Source of the DNA: Paramesorhizobium leguminum
Lineage (GTDB): Bacteria > Pseudomonadota > Alphaproteobacteria > Rhizobiales > Rhizobiaceae
Assembly: GCF_003217235.1 (NCBI RefSeq)
Contig: NZ_QJTF01000023.1
Location: 1-60,274 of the forward strand
DNA length: 60,274 bases
Direction of reading: 5' to 3'
Under the pieces are notes generated by a model, which was not told the DNA's origin, ran no database searches, and saw nothing but the letters and a program-made list of their open reading frames with translations. Of the stretch, positions 43,473 through 51,824 are shown one piece after another. Position numbers and translations under genes: made by a program. Numbering within the stretch: the stretch's first letter is position 1; each line of letters starts with the position of its first letter.

Positions 43473-43646
43473 GCGAGGCACCCCCCTCTGGCCTGCCGGC
43501 CATCTCCCCCACAAGGAGGGAGATTGGCTGACGCGATCCTCCGCTTTCATTCTGCAACATCAGCGATTGGTTCCCGCCCGTTGATGAAGGCGTAATCTCC
43601 CTCCTTGTGGGGGAGATGCCCGGCAGGGCAGAGGGGGGTGCCTCGC
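43473..43646. repeat. Long palindromic repeat, copy 2 (CCCCTCTGGCCTGCCGG type)
   Basis: GCGAGGC (43473-43479) opens and GCCTCGC (43640-43646) closes the element. Between them is the same CCCCTCTGGCCTGCCGG outer stem and CTCCCCC inner stem as copy 1 at 15013-15173, around a different unique centre of about 70 bp. The two copies share their arms and not their centres. Confidence 0.88.
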
Positions 43647-43780
43647 ACAAGCGCTATAATGGCCGCATGAACGCAAAATGAACGGGCAGTTCGCTGTTTA
43701 TTCAGCTTCGGCGGGATAATTTCCGTTCAGTGCCGGCAAGCCAAAGTGCCGGCCGAACTGAAGTCTGAAAGGAATTTCCC

Positions 43781-44128
43781 ATGTCTCGTATTTCCTTGAA
43801 AAGCCTCGCCGTGACCGCTGGCCTCGGCCTTGCCGTTGCGTTTTCGGCTGGAGCAGCGGCCAATGCCGCGCCTGCCGTGCCGGCTGCGCCCGCAGTGGCC
43901 ACCAGCGGAGCGAAGTTTATCCAGGTCGATCATCGCTGGGGCCATCATGGCTATCGCCCGGCTCGCGCCTGCAGCGCCGACCATGCCGCCCTGAAGGCGG
44001 AACGCATGGGCTTTCGCCGCGTCAGCGTCAATGTGCGCCGCGATACCATCCGCGTGAGCGGCTGGCGCAAGGGCTTCCGCTCCAGCGTGCTCTTCGCCCG
44101 CGCTCCAGGATGCCCGGTCATCCGCTGA
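43781..44128 (+). CDS. Small secreted protein, unknown function
   Basis: A 115-residue exported protein: a signal peptide (GLGLAVAFSAGAAANA, cleavage near ANA-AP), an Ala/Pro/Val-rich spacer, then a folded region (CSADHAALKAERMGFRRVSVNVRRDTIRVSGWRKG) with two cysteines that could form a disulphide. I do not recognise the family; the alternating pattern suggests a beta-rich module that binds nucleic acid or cell wall. AAGGAA precedes the ATG. A terminator follows. Confidence 0.78.
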   Translation: MSRISLKSLAVTAGLGLAVAFSAGAAANAAPAVPAAPAVATSGAKFIQVDHRWGHHGYRPARACSADHAALKAERMGFRRVSVNVRRDTIRVSGWRKGFRSSVLFARAPGCPVIR

Positions 44129-44158
44129 TTTTTAGTCGAGATGGAACATCGGCTAATG

Positions 44159-44185
44159 AAAAGGGCGCCTCGCGGCGCCCTTTTT
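44159..44185. terminator. Bidirectional terminator
   Basis: GGGCGCC (44163-44169), loop TCGC and GGCGCCC (44174-44180) form a perfect 7-bp stem flanked by AAAA on the left and TTTTT on the right. It lies between convergent genes, the secreted protein (plus) and the BP26 homologue (minus). Confidence 0.9.
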
Positions 44186-44207
44186 GATTCGAGGCAATAC
44201 GGATGTA

Positions 44208-44957
44208 TTACTTCAGCTCGAAGGTGACGTTCACGTTCACATTATAGCTGTTCTCGCCCGACGCGACCGGCACGGCATCGGACTGCGGCGCGGCCATCTT
44301 CATTTCGGCGCGGGCGAAAGGCATCGGGCGCGGGCGGAAGGACTGCTCGTTGATCTCGATCACGCGACCGAGGCCGACACCGGCGGCATCCGTCAGCGTC
44401 TTGGCCTTGGCGATGGCGTCGGCCATGGCGCGCTTGCGCGCTTCGTTGATGACGGCGGCGGGATTGTCGTTGGTGAAGCTCAGATTGCCGCCCTGGTTGA
44501 CGCCCAGCGAGACCGACTGGTCGAGGATCGCGCCGACCTTGTCGAGATCGCGCACGCGCACGGTGAGCGAATTGGTGACGGAGTAGCCGTTGATCTTCGG
44601 CTCCTTCAGGCCATTCTTGTCATCAGGATAGACATAGCGCGGCTGGATGTTGATGCCTGCGGTCTGGAGATCGCGATCCTCGATGCCGGCTTCCTTCATG
44701 GCCGCGAGCACCTTGGCCATGGCCTCGTTGTTGGCGGTCATGGCCTCGCGGGCAGTATCGGCCTCGCGCAGCACATTGAGCGTGAGGATGGCCATGTCGG
44801 GCGCAGCCTGCGCCTCGCCTTCGCCGGTCACGGTGATCTTCGGCACGATCTTGCCCATATCGGCCTCCTGAGCATTTGCCGGAAGGGATGCGGCCGCAAA
44901 AAGCGCCGCGGCGAAAAGCGTCGTACCCAAAAATCCTGATGTTGCCTTGTTGATCAT
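44208..44957 (-). CDS. Periplasmic immunogenic protein BP26/Omp28 homologue (SIMPL domain)
   Basis: A 249-residue exported protein with a signal peptide ending at ANAQE and a SIMPL (DUF541) domain. Segments such as SPDMAIL-like [62 protein letters not shown] and [10 protein letters not shown] match the Brucella BP26 diagnostic antigen, which forms barrel- or channel-like oligomers in the periplasm. It is clearly an orthologue but differs at many sites, which argues for a non-classical Brucellaceae host. The start is the Met of MINKATSGF, with GGAGAG upstream. Confidence 0.93.
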   Translation of the reverse strand: MINKATSGFLGTTLFAAALFAAASLPANAQEADMGKIVPKITVTGEGEAQAAPDMAILTLNVLREADTAREAMTANNEAMAKVLAAMKEAGIEDRDLQTAGINIQPRYVYPDDKNGLKEPKINGYSVTNSLTVRVRDLDKVGAILDQSVSLGVNQGGNLSFTNDNPAAVINEARKRAMADAIAKAKTLTDAAGVGLGRVIEINEQSFRPRPMPFARAEMKMAAPQSDAVPVASGENSYNVNVNVTFELK

Positions 44958-45142
44958 GAAAAAGCTCTCCGAATCGAAAAAATGTCCCAACGGCTCAACA
45001 TCATAGGCGAATATGTGCGCAATAGGGCAGGGGAGGTGTTCAGGACGCTTGTTTCAGGACAAGGTTTAGGCTAGAGCGTTTTGAAGCCGGATGGAACAGC
45101 GCGAACTAATCAGAGCGCTACCGATCCCGGCAAATGAGGGTG

Positions 45143-45219
45143 GGGCCTGTAGCTCAATTGGTTAGAGCCGGCGGCTCATAACCGCTTGGTTGGGGGTTCG
45201 AGTCCCTCCGGGCCCACCA
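45143..45219 (+). tRNA. tRNA with CAU anticodon, likely tRNA-Ile2 (lysidine type)
   Basis: 77 nt. The acceptor stem is GGGCCTG / CGGGCCC, the discriminator is A and CCA is encoded. The anticodon loop is CTCATAA, with anticodon CAT. The TPsiC loop is TTCGAGT. The variable-loop region after the anticodon stem (GCTTGGTTG) follows the E. coli ileX/ileY pattern rather than that of elongator tRNA-Met, so it probably carries isoleucine after TilS modification; a Met annotation is the alternative. Confidence 0.9.
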
Positions 45220-45796
45220 AATTATTCTTCGAATAAATTCGGCGATTCGGTCGATGAATGCGATCTGTAAGATAAAAAAGTCCAAGCAAAGTATTGGCTA
45301 ATAAATTTCCAAGGGCGAAGCCGTAAATTCCCCAAAAAACCACGAATGAAGTGCCCGCCCAATGGGGGAAGTATTTGATGATAACATAGGTTTCCAGCCC
45401 GTAATAAACGAACCCCATCAGATAAAGAGTAAGCGATAAAAATGCCAAATAGCCAAACAGGAACGAGAGGAAACGACGACGTGATAGCTTTTCCGGTTCG
45501 GTTCTATATGGATCTCGCAACGTAACCGGTGATGAACCTGGCATGATTTCATTCATTTCTTCGCCGCCGAACGTAGCAACCGCGGCCAATGCCGCAACGA
45601 AAAAACCAGTAAGAATGCTCAGTAGATCGCTTGATCGACCCAGAATGTCCATCTTCGCGGCCGCGTCTCGGAAATCAGAAGACAGCGTAGGAAGAAGAAA
45701 AAAACAAGCAAATACAATCGGAAAAACCAGATCAAATTTGGTTTTCTCGGGATGGCGTATCAAGAGATATTTGAGAGGTACAAAGAGCCTCCACAT
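45176..45796 (-). CDS. Four-helix membrane protein of the tRNA-linked islet
   Basis: A 206-residue protein with four predicted transmembrane helices (about 22-38 FDLVFPIVFACFFLLP, 55-75 LLSILTGFFVAALAAVATF, 108-132 FLSFLFGYLAFLSLTLYLMGF and 147-175) and a basic loop (PEKLSRRRF). No family is recognised. Its last residues (GPEGLEPPTKRL) and stop come from the antisense of the tRNA gene, so either the gene lost its own stop on insertion or the annotated end is longer than the active protein. The start ATG at 45796 overlaps the upstream gene's TGA by one base. AT-rich codons. Confidence 0.72.
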   Translation of the reverse strand: MWRLFVPLKYLLIRHPEKTKFDLVFPIVFACFFLLPTLSSDFRDAAAKMDILGRSSDLLSILTGFFVAALAAVATFGGEEMNEIMPGSSPVTLRDPYRTEPEKLSRRRFLSFLFGYLAFLSLTLYLMGFVYYGLETYVIIKYFPHWAGTSFVVFWGIYGFALGNLLANTLLGLFYLTDRIHRPNRRIYSKNNLVGPEGLEPPTKRL

Positions 45797-46746
45797 CAAC
45801 TCACCAGCAGCTTTCTCATTTCCTCGATTATTTCGTCGCTTATTTTTTCACTAATGTCAGCAAGGGGCGTCGTAAATTTGACCTCTGCCGTCCGAATGAA
45901 GAATGCCTCACCTGCGTCCATTTTTGTAGTGTCGATTTTTGCACTCTGTGGTTTTGTGCTCGAAGGATCTTTCCATCGAACCCGCATGCTACTGTAACCT
46001 TGACCGTTTGCCCATGCTTTCACTTTTTCCACGACGGTGAGGGCTTCTCCGTCAGGCAATTTTCCGGAGATTGAAAGGTTCAAATTTCGTCTGGCAGTTT
46101 TGATAAATATGGCTTCATCGAACCCGAAATCCTGCTCGACATAATCAATCAGTTCGATGTGAAGAAGTCTCCCCTCTTGCAAGGAATCCTTCAACTGTTG
46201 GGAAGCGTGACCGTGTAACTCAACCATTGGCCGGGTCTTAATATTTTTCTTGTCATCTCGCTTAAATGAGAACTCATGATCGTCACAAATGGCCTTAAAC
46301 TGTGAACGAAAGAAGTTTTGTACCAGTGTACGTCCGAAACCGGTCACATCCTCCATCACCATCCGATAGAGATGACTACCAGGCTTCGTTGGCGCGGTAT
46401 GCAGCAGAACATGGACTGATAGTCCTCCTACCTCATCTTCCTTCTTCTCAAAGATTCGAACCCCACCGGTCTTAATGTTGGTAACGCCAGCATCGGCTTT
46501 TTCGCGGTCTCCGAGGCAAAGCAGCAGGCTAGCTGCGGTCGAGCCATCACCCAGCTTAATGTCTTTCATCTCCATAAGACGGATGATGCGGCGTCCTGCA
46601 TCGATTTCTTCAACCGCTATACTATTACCACATCGCTTCTTTAATTCAGGTAGAAGATCGTTCAAATCGATTGGGGGTGCATCACTAGGATATGGAGCCA
46701 TGGAAAAATCGAAGTAGAGGACAAAGCGTTGGTTGCGTTGCAGCAT
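45796..46746 (-). CDS. Unknown 316-residue protein of the tRNA-linked islet
   Basis: A soluble protein of unknown family. It begins FVLYFDFSMAPYPSDAPPIDLNDLLPELKK and contains HVLLHTAPTKPGSHLYRMVMEDVTGFGRTLVQNFFRSQFKAI in the middle and KVKAWANGQGYSSMRVRWKDPS toward the end. The C-terminus is helical. No Walker, nuclease or DNA-binding motif is evident. It overlaps the membrane gene by TGATG, so the two form an operon. The AT-rich composition and the tRNA neighbour suggest horizontal acquisition. Defence or conflict function is an inference only. Confidence 0.7.
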   Translation of the reverse strand: MLQRNQRFVLYFDFSMAPYPSDAPPIDLNDLLPELKKRCGNSIAVEEIDAGRRIIRLMEMKDIKLGDGSTAASLLLCLGDREKADAGVTNIKTGGVRIFEKKEDEVGGLSVHVLLHTAPTKPGSHLYRMVMEDVTGFGRTLVQNFFRSQFKAICDDHEFSFKRDDKKNIKTRPMVELHGHASQQLKDSLQEGRLLHIELIDYVEQDFGFDEAIFIKTARRNLNLSISGKLPDGEALTVVEKVKAWANGQGYSSMRVRWKDPSSTKPQSAKIDTTKMDAGEAFFIRTAEVKFTTPLADISEKISDEIIEEMRKLLVS

Positions 46747-46849
46747 TTACTAAACCCTAGAATCAGCCTTCACAAAGGTCATACACGCTCAATATATCAA
46801 TATAAGAGTCAAGTTTTATCGCCATCAAAAGCTGCATTGCTGCGCCACC

Positions 46850-48247
46850 TTAACCTATTTTTCCACTCCCCCATCTCCCCCTCCTAACCCACCTTCCCAA
46901 CAACAACACCGCCACCACCGCCAGCCCCAGAAACAGCCCCGTCCAAATCCCCGCGCCGCCATACCCCGCCCGAAACGCCAGCCAGGCGCCCAGCGGCATC
47001 CCTACGCCCCAATAACCAATCGCCGCGTAGATCATCGGCATCGTCGTATCATGCAGGCCGCGGAGGTTGCCGCTGCCGACTGCTTGCGCGCCGTCGGCGA
47101 TCTGGAAGAGGGCGGCGAAGGCGAGGAAGGTTACGGCGAGGCGGACCACCTCTTCGTTGCGGGGGTCGTGGATATCGATGAAGCCGGAGATGAGGAGGCG
47201 GGGGGCGAGCAGCATTACCAGCGCCGTCAGCGTCATGAAGCCGACGCCCAGCATGTAGGCGGTCCAGCCGGTGCGGCGGATGCCTTCCGGGTCGTTTGCG
47301 CCGAAGAAGCGGCCGACGCGGACGGTTGCGGCCTGGCCGAAGCCGAGCGGCACCATGAAGGCGATTGCGCTGATCTGGATGGCGATGGCGTGGGCAGCCA
47401 GAGACGATGCGCCTATGAGGCCCATCAGCAGGGCCGCGCCGTTGAAGAGCGCCACTTCGAAGACGACGATGGCCGCAATCGGCAGCCCCAGCCGCACGAT
47501 CTGGGAGAGACGCTGCCAGTCGGCGCGCCAGAACCTTCCGAAGAGCCGGTAGCGGCGGAACTGCTTTTCCCTCAACACGACGATGGCGAGGCCTGTAAAC
47601 ATCAGCACGTTGGAGAGCGTCGTGGCGAGACCCGAGCCGACGACGCCCAGCGCCGGGAAGCCGAGCTTGCCGAACATCAGGCACCAGTCGGCAAGCGCAT
47701 TGAAGGCGACGGCGAAGACGACCACGATGGTGGCCCAGCCCGGCCGCTCGAAGGCGGTGACGAAGGAGCGCAGCACGATATAGCCATAGAAGGGCAGGAT
47801 GCTCCATTGCAGCGCGTGCATGTAGCGCCCCGCTTCACGGGCGAGTTCGGGCCTCTGTCCCATCAGCAGCAAAATCTCCTCGGTGTGCCAGAGGATGAGC
47901 CAGAGCGGCAGAGAGATGATGAGCGCCAGCCAAAGGCCCTGGCGGACCGTGCGCCTCACCTCGCGCACGGAATGGCGGTTGGTGCCCAGCTCCTTGGCGA
48001 GCATGGGGGAGGTGGCGAGCACCAGCCCCATGCCGAAGAACATCGGCGTGAAATAAAGGTTGGAGCCCAGCGCGCCGGCGGCGAGCGTATCGGGGCTGAG
48101 CCAGCCCATCATCATCACGTCGGTGGCGGTCATCGCCGTCTGCGCGAGGTTGGTGAGGATGATCGGCCATGCCAGCGCCAGCATGGCGCGCGCCTCTTCC
48201 CAATAGGAATCGACCTTGAGCAAGCGCGTTTCGGTAAGGGTGGCCAT
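46850..48247 (-). CDS. MATE-family multidrug efflux transporter (NorM-like)
   Basis: A 465-residue inner-membrane antiporter with 12 helices in two MATE halves. The family motifs are LAWPIILTNLAQTAMTATDVMMMGWL at the start, ALGSNLYFTPMFFGMGLVLATSPM, the mid-domain AHAIAIQISAIAFMVPLGFGQAATVRVG and RNEEVVRLAVTFLAFAALFQIADGAQAVGSGNLRGL. It exports cationic or neutral toxicants with Na+ or H+. It is adjacent to the islet but has GC-rich codons and belongs to the chromosomal core. Confidence 0.94.
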   Translation of the reverse strand: MATLTETRLLKVDSYWEEARAMLALAWPIILTNLAQTAMTATDVMMMGWLSPDTLAAGALGSNLYFTPMFFGMGLVLATSPMLAKELGTNRHSVREVRRTVRQGLWLALIISLPLWLILWHTEEILLLMGQRPELAREAGRYMHALQWSILPFYGYIVLRSFVTAFERPGWATIVVVFAVAFNALADWCLMFGKLGFPALGVVGSGLATTLSNVLMFTGLAIVVLREKQFRRYRLFGRFWRADWQRLSQIVRLGLPIAAIVVFEVALFNGAALLMGLIGASSLAAHAIAIQISAIAFMVPLGFGQAATVRVGRFFGANDPEGIRRTGWTAYMLGVGFMTLTALVMLLAPRLLISGFIDIHDPRNEEVVRLAVTFLAFAALFQIADGAQAVGSGNLRGLHDTTMPMIYAAIGYWGVGMPLGAWLAFRAGYGGAGIWTGLFLGLAVVAVLLLGRWVRRGRWGSGKIG

Positions 48248-48333
48248 TTGAATTCAACCGCAAAAAGCCCGTTGAAGAACGGGAGCAAATCAATGGATGG
48301 ATGGGGCGATGGTTCCCCATAGGGGAGGGCAGG

Positions 48334-48933
48334 TCAGAGGATAATGACGCCCTTTTCGCGCATCCGGCGGGTCATCTCGATCATAGATCCGTCGAGATCG
48401 ATGCCGCGGCTTGCCTTCAATAGCACCGTCACATCAAAGCCCAGCTTGACCGCGTCGAGCGCCGAATAGGCGACGCAGAAATCGGTCGCGAGCCCGGCCA
48501 TGGTGAGATGGCCGATGCCGCGCTCGCGCAAATAGCCGCCAAGGCCGGTGGGTGTGGCATGGTCGTTTTCGAAAAACGCCGAATAGCTGTCGATGCTTTT
48601 GCGAAAGCCCTTGCGCACCACCAGCTCCGCCTTCGTCCATTCCAGGCCGGGGTGGAAATCCGCGCCCTTGCTGCCCTGGATGCAATGGTCCGGCCAGAGC
48701 TTCTGGTCGCCATAGGGCATGCCGACGATCTCGAACGGCTCCCTGCCTTCGTGGCTGGAGGCGAAGCTCGAATGGCCGGCGGGGTGCCAGTCCTGCGTCA
48801 GGATGACATGATCGAACTGTTCGATGAGGTGGTTGATATCGGGCACGATCTCATCGCCGCCGCTAACCGCCAGCGCGCCGCCGGGGCAGAAATCATTCTG
48901 CACATCGATGACAACAAGCGCTTCCTCCGCCAT
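48334..48933 (-). CDS. pncA: Nicotinamidase/pyrazinamidase
   Basis: A 199-residue cysteine hydrolase converting nicotinamide to nicotinate for NAD salvage. The catalytic triad is Asp10 (VIDVQNDFCPGG), Lys108 (VVRKGF) and Cys153 (GLATDFCVAYSA). The metal site is Asp48, His50 and His83 (TQDWHPAGHSSF, WPDHCIQG). Pyrazinamide activation would follow. It lies upstream of the MATE gene on the same strand after an 86-bp gap. Confidence 0.96.
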   Translation of the reverse strand: MAEEALVVIDVQNDFCPGGALAVSGGDEIVPDINHLIEQFDHVILTQDWHPAGHSSFASSHEGREPFEIVGMPYGDQKLWPDHCIQGSKGADFHPGLEWTKAELVVRKGFRKSIDSYSAFFENDHATPTGLGGYLRERGIGHLTMAGLATDFCVAYSALDAVKLGFDVTVLLKASRGIDLDGSMIEMTRRMREKGVIIL

Positions 48934-49085
48934 GTGAACCTCCCTCGCGACGCATTTCCTCTTTATGGAAAAGACGTGCGTCAGAAACGCGGTTTCGTCA
49001 ACTGACAGAAATGGTTCTTGTCATCGCCCGGCAAAGGCGGCTACGAAAAGCGCCAATATAAATGCCCATACGGGAGGAAAAAAAC

Positions 49086-49775
49086 ATGCAACGCTCCGAA
49101 ATCAACGAAATCATCCGCGAAAGCGACGCCTTCATCCGTTCCTTCGGCTATGTCATGCCGCCTTTCGCCTATTGGTCGGCGGAGGAGATGAAGACGCGCA
49201 CGTCTGATGATGCGGCGGCGATCCGCGATGCGCGGCTCGGTTGGGACATCACCGATTACGGTCAGGGCAAATTCGCCGATCTCGGGCTCTTCCTGTTCAC
49301 GACGCGCAACGGCAATGCCGAAGACCTGAAAAAGGGCACGGGCATGCTCTATGCGGAAAAGATCATGATCTCGCGCAAGGACCAGCTTTCGCCGATGCAT
49401 CGCCATATCGTCAAGGCGGAGGACATCATCAATCGCGGCGGCGCGACGCTGACGCTGGAACTCTTCAACTCACTCCCCGATGGCAGCATCGATGAGGAGA
49501 CGGATGTCACGGTCGCCTGCGACGGGCGGCTCGTCACGCTCAAGGCAGGCGGGCTCCTGAAGCTCACGCCGGGCGAAAGCGTCACATTATTGCCGGGAAA
49601 TTGGCATGCCTTCTGGGGCGAGGGCGGCGATGTGCTCATCGGCGAGGTCTCGACGGTCAATGACGATCTGACCGACAACATCTTCCGCGAAAAGATCGGG
49701 CGTTTCTCGACCGTTGAGGAAGATGTGCCGCCGCTGCACCTTCTGGTGTCCGATTACGACAAATGGCTTGCCTGA
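49086..49775 (+). CDS. D-lyxose ketol-isomerase family protein
   Basis: A 229-residue cupin of the YdaE/LyxI family, which isomerises D-lyxose to D-xylulose using a metal. Family motifs include AYWSAEEM, WDITDYGQGKFADLGLFLFTTRNG, the metal-site strand SPMHRHIVKAEDIINRGG, and LLPGNWHAFWGEGGDVLIGEVSTVNDDLTDN. The ATG has GGAGGAA in front. An aldo/keto reductase gene follows after 15 bp, suggesting a sugar pathway; the pair's true substrate is unknown. Confidence 0.9.
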   Translation: MQRSEINEIIRESDAFIRSFGYVMPPFAYWSAEEMKTRTSDDAAAIRDARLGWDITDYGQGKFADLGLFLFTTRNGNAEDLKKGTGMLYAEKIMISRKDQLSPMHRHIVKAEDIINRGGATLTLELFNSLPDGSIDEETDVTVACDGRLVTLKAGGLLKLTPGESVTLLPGNWHAFWGEGGDVLIGEVSTVNDDLTDNIFREKIGRFSTVEEDVPPLHLLVSDYDKWLA

Positions 49776-49790
49776 TCCGGGAGGACAAAG

Positions 49791-50834
49791 ATGGGCTGGA
49801 AACCGCGCGCCAATCGATACGAGACGATGAAATATAACCGCTGCGGGCGCAGCGGTTTGCAACTCCCGGCGATTTCTCTGGGGCTGTGGCACAATTTCGG
49901 GGATGATACGCCGGACGCGCTGAAGCATGCGCTCTGCCGCACGGCTTTCGACCTCGGCATCAATCATTTCGACCTTGCCAACAATTACGGCCCGCCTCCC
50001 GGCTCTGCGGAAATCGCCTTCGGGCGCATCCTGCGCGAGAATTTCCGCGGGCTTCGCGACGAGCTGATCATTTCGTCCAAGGCGGGCTATCGCATGTGGC
50101 CCGGGCCGCATGGCGAGTGGGGCAGCCGCAAATATCTGATCGCGAGCTGCGACCAGAGCCTGAAGCGGCTTGGGCTGGATTATGTCGATATCTTCTATTC
50201 GCACCGCTTCGATCCCGAAACGCCGCTGGAGGAAACCATGCAGGCGCTCGATCATATCGTGCGCTCGGGCCGGGCGCTCTATGTCGGCATTTCCTCCTAT
50301 AATTCGAAGCGTACGCGGGAAGCCGCCGCGATCTTGAAAGAGCTTGGGACGCCCTGCGTCATCCATCAGCCGAGTTATTCAATGATTAATCGCTGGGTGG
50401 AAGATGACGGTCTCATCGATACTCTGGAAGATCTTGGCATGGGCTCGATCGTGTTCTCGCCACTGGCGCAGGGCATGCTGACGACGAAATATCTCCACGG
50501 TATTCCCGAAAAAAGCCGGGCGGCGCAGGATAAGTCGCTGCGTCCAGACTTCATCAACGAGGCGACGATTGCGCGCATTCGCGGGCTGAACGAGATCGCC
50601 GAAAGGCGCGGGCAGTCGCTGGCGCAGATGGCGCTCGCCTGGGTGCTGCGCGGCGGCCGCGTCACCTCAGCCCTCATCGGCGCAAGCCGTCCCGAACAGA
50701 TCGCCGATTGCGTCAAGGCGCTGGACAATGGGGAGTTCACCGAGGAGGAACTGCGCGAGATCGACAATTTGGCCGTGGATGCCAATGTCAATATATGGGC
50801 GGCCTCGGCGGAACGGGCAGGGCCGGCGCGTTAA
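49791..50834 (+). CDS. Aldo/keto reductase, YghZ/GPR type
   Basis: A 347-residue NADPH-dependent TIM-barrel reductase. The catalytic tetrad appears as FDLANNYGPPPG (Asp/Tyr), SSKAGYRM (Lys) and FYSHRFDPETPLEE (His). GSIVFSPLAQGMLTTKYL and GASRPEQIADCVKALDN form the cofactor site. YghZ-like enzymes reduce L-glyceraldehyde 3-phosphate and methylglyoxal. It is cotranscribed with the lyxose-isomerase-like gene. A hairpin follows. Confidence 0.93.
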   Translation: MGWKPRANRYETMKYNRCGRSGLQLPAISLGLWHNFGDDTPDALKHALCRTAFDLGINHFDLANNYGPPPGSAEIAFGRILRENFRGLRDELIISSKAGYRMWPGPHGEWGSRKYLIASCDQSLKRLGLDYVDIFYSHRFDPETPLEETMQALDHIVRSGRALYVGISSYNSKRTREAAAILKELGTPCVIHQPSYSMINRWVEDDGLIDTLEDLGMGSIVFSPLAQGMLTTKYLHGIPEKSRAAQDKSLRPDFINEATIARIRGLNEIAERRGQSLAQMALAWVLRGGRVTSALIGASRPEQIADCVKALDNGEFTEEELREIDNLAVDANVNIWAASAERAGPAR

Positions 50835-50847
50835 TATTGGTTGGCTT

Positions 50848-50878
50848 AAGCCCGCTGCTTGATGAGGGCGGCGGGCTT
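50848..50878 (+). terminator. Candidate terminator after the aldo/keto reductase gene
   Basis: AAGCCCGC (50848-50855) and GCGGGCTT (50871-50878) are perfect complements with a 15-base loop, 13 bases past the stop. The following GGAATTGA contains no T-run, so it may stall or be Rho-assisted. Confidence 0.5.
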
Positions 50879-50882
50879 GGAA

Positions 50883-50911
50883 TTGACAATCTTTGCCAAA
50901 CTATGCCATTT
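50883..50911 (+). promoter_or_regulatory. Promoter region of parDE
   Basis: TTGACA (50883-50888) is a perfect -35 hexamer 44 bp ahead of the antitoxin start. Two TGCCA repeats spaced 10 bp apart (50894-50898, 50904-50908) overlap the likely -10 and may be antitoxin half-sites. Confidence 0.45.
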
Positions 50912-50931
50912 TACGGGAAATGGAGGCTGAT

Positions 50932-51186
50932 ATGGCAACAATGAACATTTCCCTGCCGGACCCGATGAAAGACTGGGTCGAGGCGCAAGCCGAAACGGGC
51001 CGCTACGCCAATGCAAGCGACTATGTGCGCGATTTGATCCGGCAGGACCAGGTGCGCAATGAAAAGATCGCGGCGATGCAGCGCCAGATGGATAAGTCCT
51101 TACAGAGCGGCATCAGCACTCTGACCAAGGATGAAATTTTCGCAATGGCGGTGAAACGTGCCGAAGCGCGTCGTGGTAATGACTAA
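50932..51186 (+). CDS. parD: ParD-type ribbon-helix-helix antitoxin
   Basis: An 84-residue antitoxin. The N-terminal RHH motif (MNISLPDPMKDWVEAQAETGRYANASDYVRDLIRQDQ) binds operator DNA; the C-terminal helix is the toxin-binding tail. The start ATG has TGGAGG 5 bases upstream; an in-frame start at 50893 would begin inside the promoter. The stop overlaps the toxin ATG by one base (TAATG). Confidence 0.94.
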   Translation: MATMNISLPDPMKDWVEAQAETGRYANASDYVRDLIRQDQVRNEKIAAMQRQMDKSLQSGISTLTKDEIFAMAVKRAEARRGND

Positions 51187-51482
51187 TGGGCTTTCGTCTC
51201 TCTCGTGAGGCAGTAGAGGACATTTCCCATATTATCGAGCAGGGGATGATTTTATTCGGCCAGGTACAGGCCGAGAGATATTATGATGAGCTGTTTGCGA
51301 TTTTCGACCTGCTTGCCGCCAATCCTCACATGGCGCGCGCTCGGTTCGAGCTATCGCCGCCACTGCGGGTTCATCCGCATAAAGCTCATCTGATATTTTA
51401 TCGGATCGAAAATGACGACCATATCTTGATTCTCGGTGTGCGACACGAACACGAGGATTGGCAACGCGAGTATCGCCATTAA
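51186..51482 (+). CDS. parE: ParE-type toxin (RelE superfamily)
   Basis: A 98-residue toxin. FRLSREAVEDISHIIEQGMILFGQVQAERYYDELF and the terminal strands HLIFYRIENDDHILILGVRHEHEDW are the ParE fold. ParE relatives inhibit DNA gyrase. It overlaps parD by TAATG, so translation is coupled. Second of three TA modules in the window. Confidence 0.94.
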   Translation: MGFRLSREAVEDISHIIEQGMILFGQVQAERYYDELFAIFDLLAANPHMARARFELSPPLRVHPHKAHLIFYRIENDDHILILGVRHEHEDWQREYRH

Positions 51483-51494
51483 AAGGCTGGGCCC

Positions 51495-51824
51495 TCAATC
51501 CACCTTCGTAACCGCCTTCTTCTCATTTGCGATCAGCCAGAGATTGCGCACATAGATCAACAGCCCCATGCCCTGGCCGGCGATGAAGACTGGGTCCTTG
51601 CGCTGGATGGCGTAGATCAGCAGCAGCGCGCCGCCGAATAGCGAGAAGAACCAGAAGGCGACGGGCACGACGCTGCGCTTGGCTCTTTCGGACGCGATCC
51701 ACTGCAAGACGAAGCGCATGCTGAAACAGGCCTGCGCGATGAAGCCGAGAATGACCCAGGCGTCCAATTGCTTGACGAAAACGTCGTGGAACCAAACCGC
51801 CAGATTGGCGAACATGTCAGCCAT
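51495..51824 (-). CDS. Lipid-A-biosynthesis N-terminal (LAB_N) membrane protein
   Basis: A 109-residue protein with three helices (AWVILGFIAQACFSMRFVLQWIASE, VVPVAFWFFSLFGGALLLIYAI and GQGMGLLIYVRNLWLIAN), matching the LAB_N domain that sometimes precedes LpxB or ArnT-like proteins. It overlaps the GT2 gene upstream by 8 bp, so it is its operon partner and likely part of lipid A or membrane-lipid sugar modification. Confidence 0.92.
   Translation of the reverse strand: MADMFANLAVWFHDVFVKQLDAWVILGFIAQACFSMRFVLQWIASERAKRSVVPVAFWFFSLFGGALLLIYAIQRKDPVFIAGQGMGLLIYVRNLWLIANEKKAVTKVD

Noticed and set aside
45220-46849. Direct repeat of the tRNA 3' end marking an attachment site
   Set aside because: No second copy of the tRNA 3' segment was found near 46750-46850, and no integrase gene is present, so integration is inferred only from composition and position.
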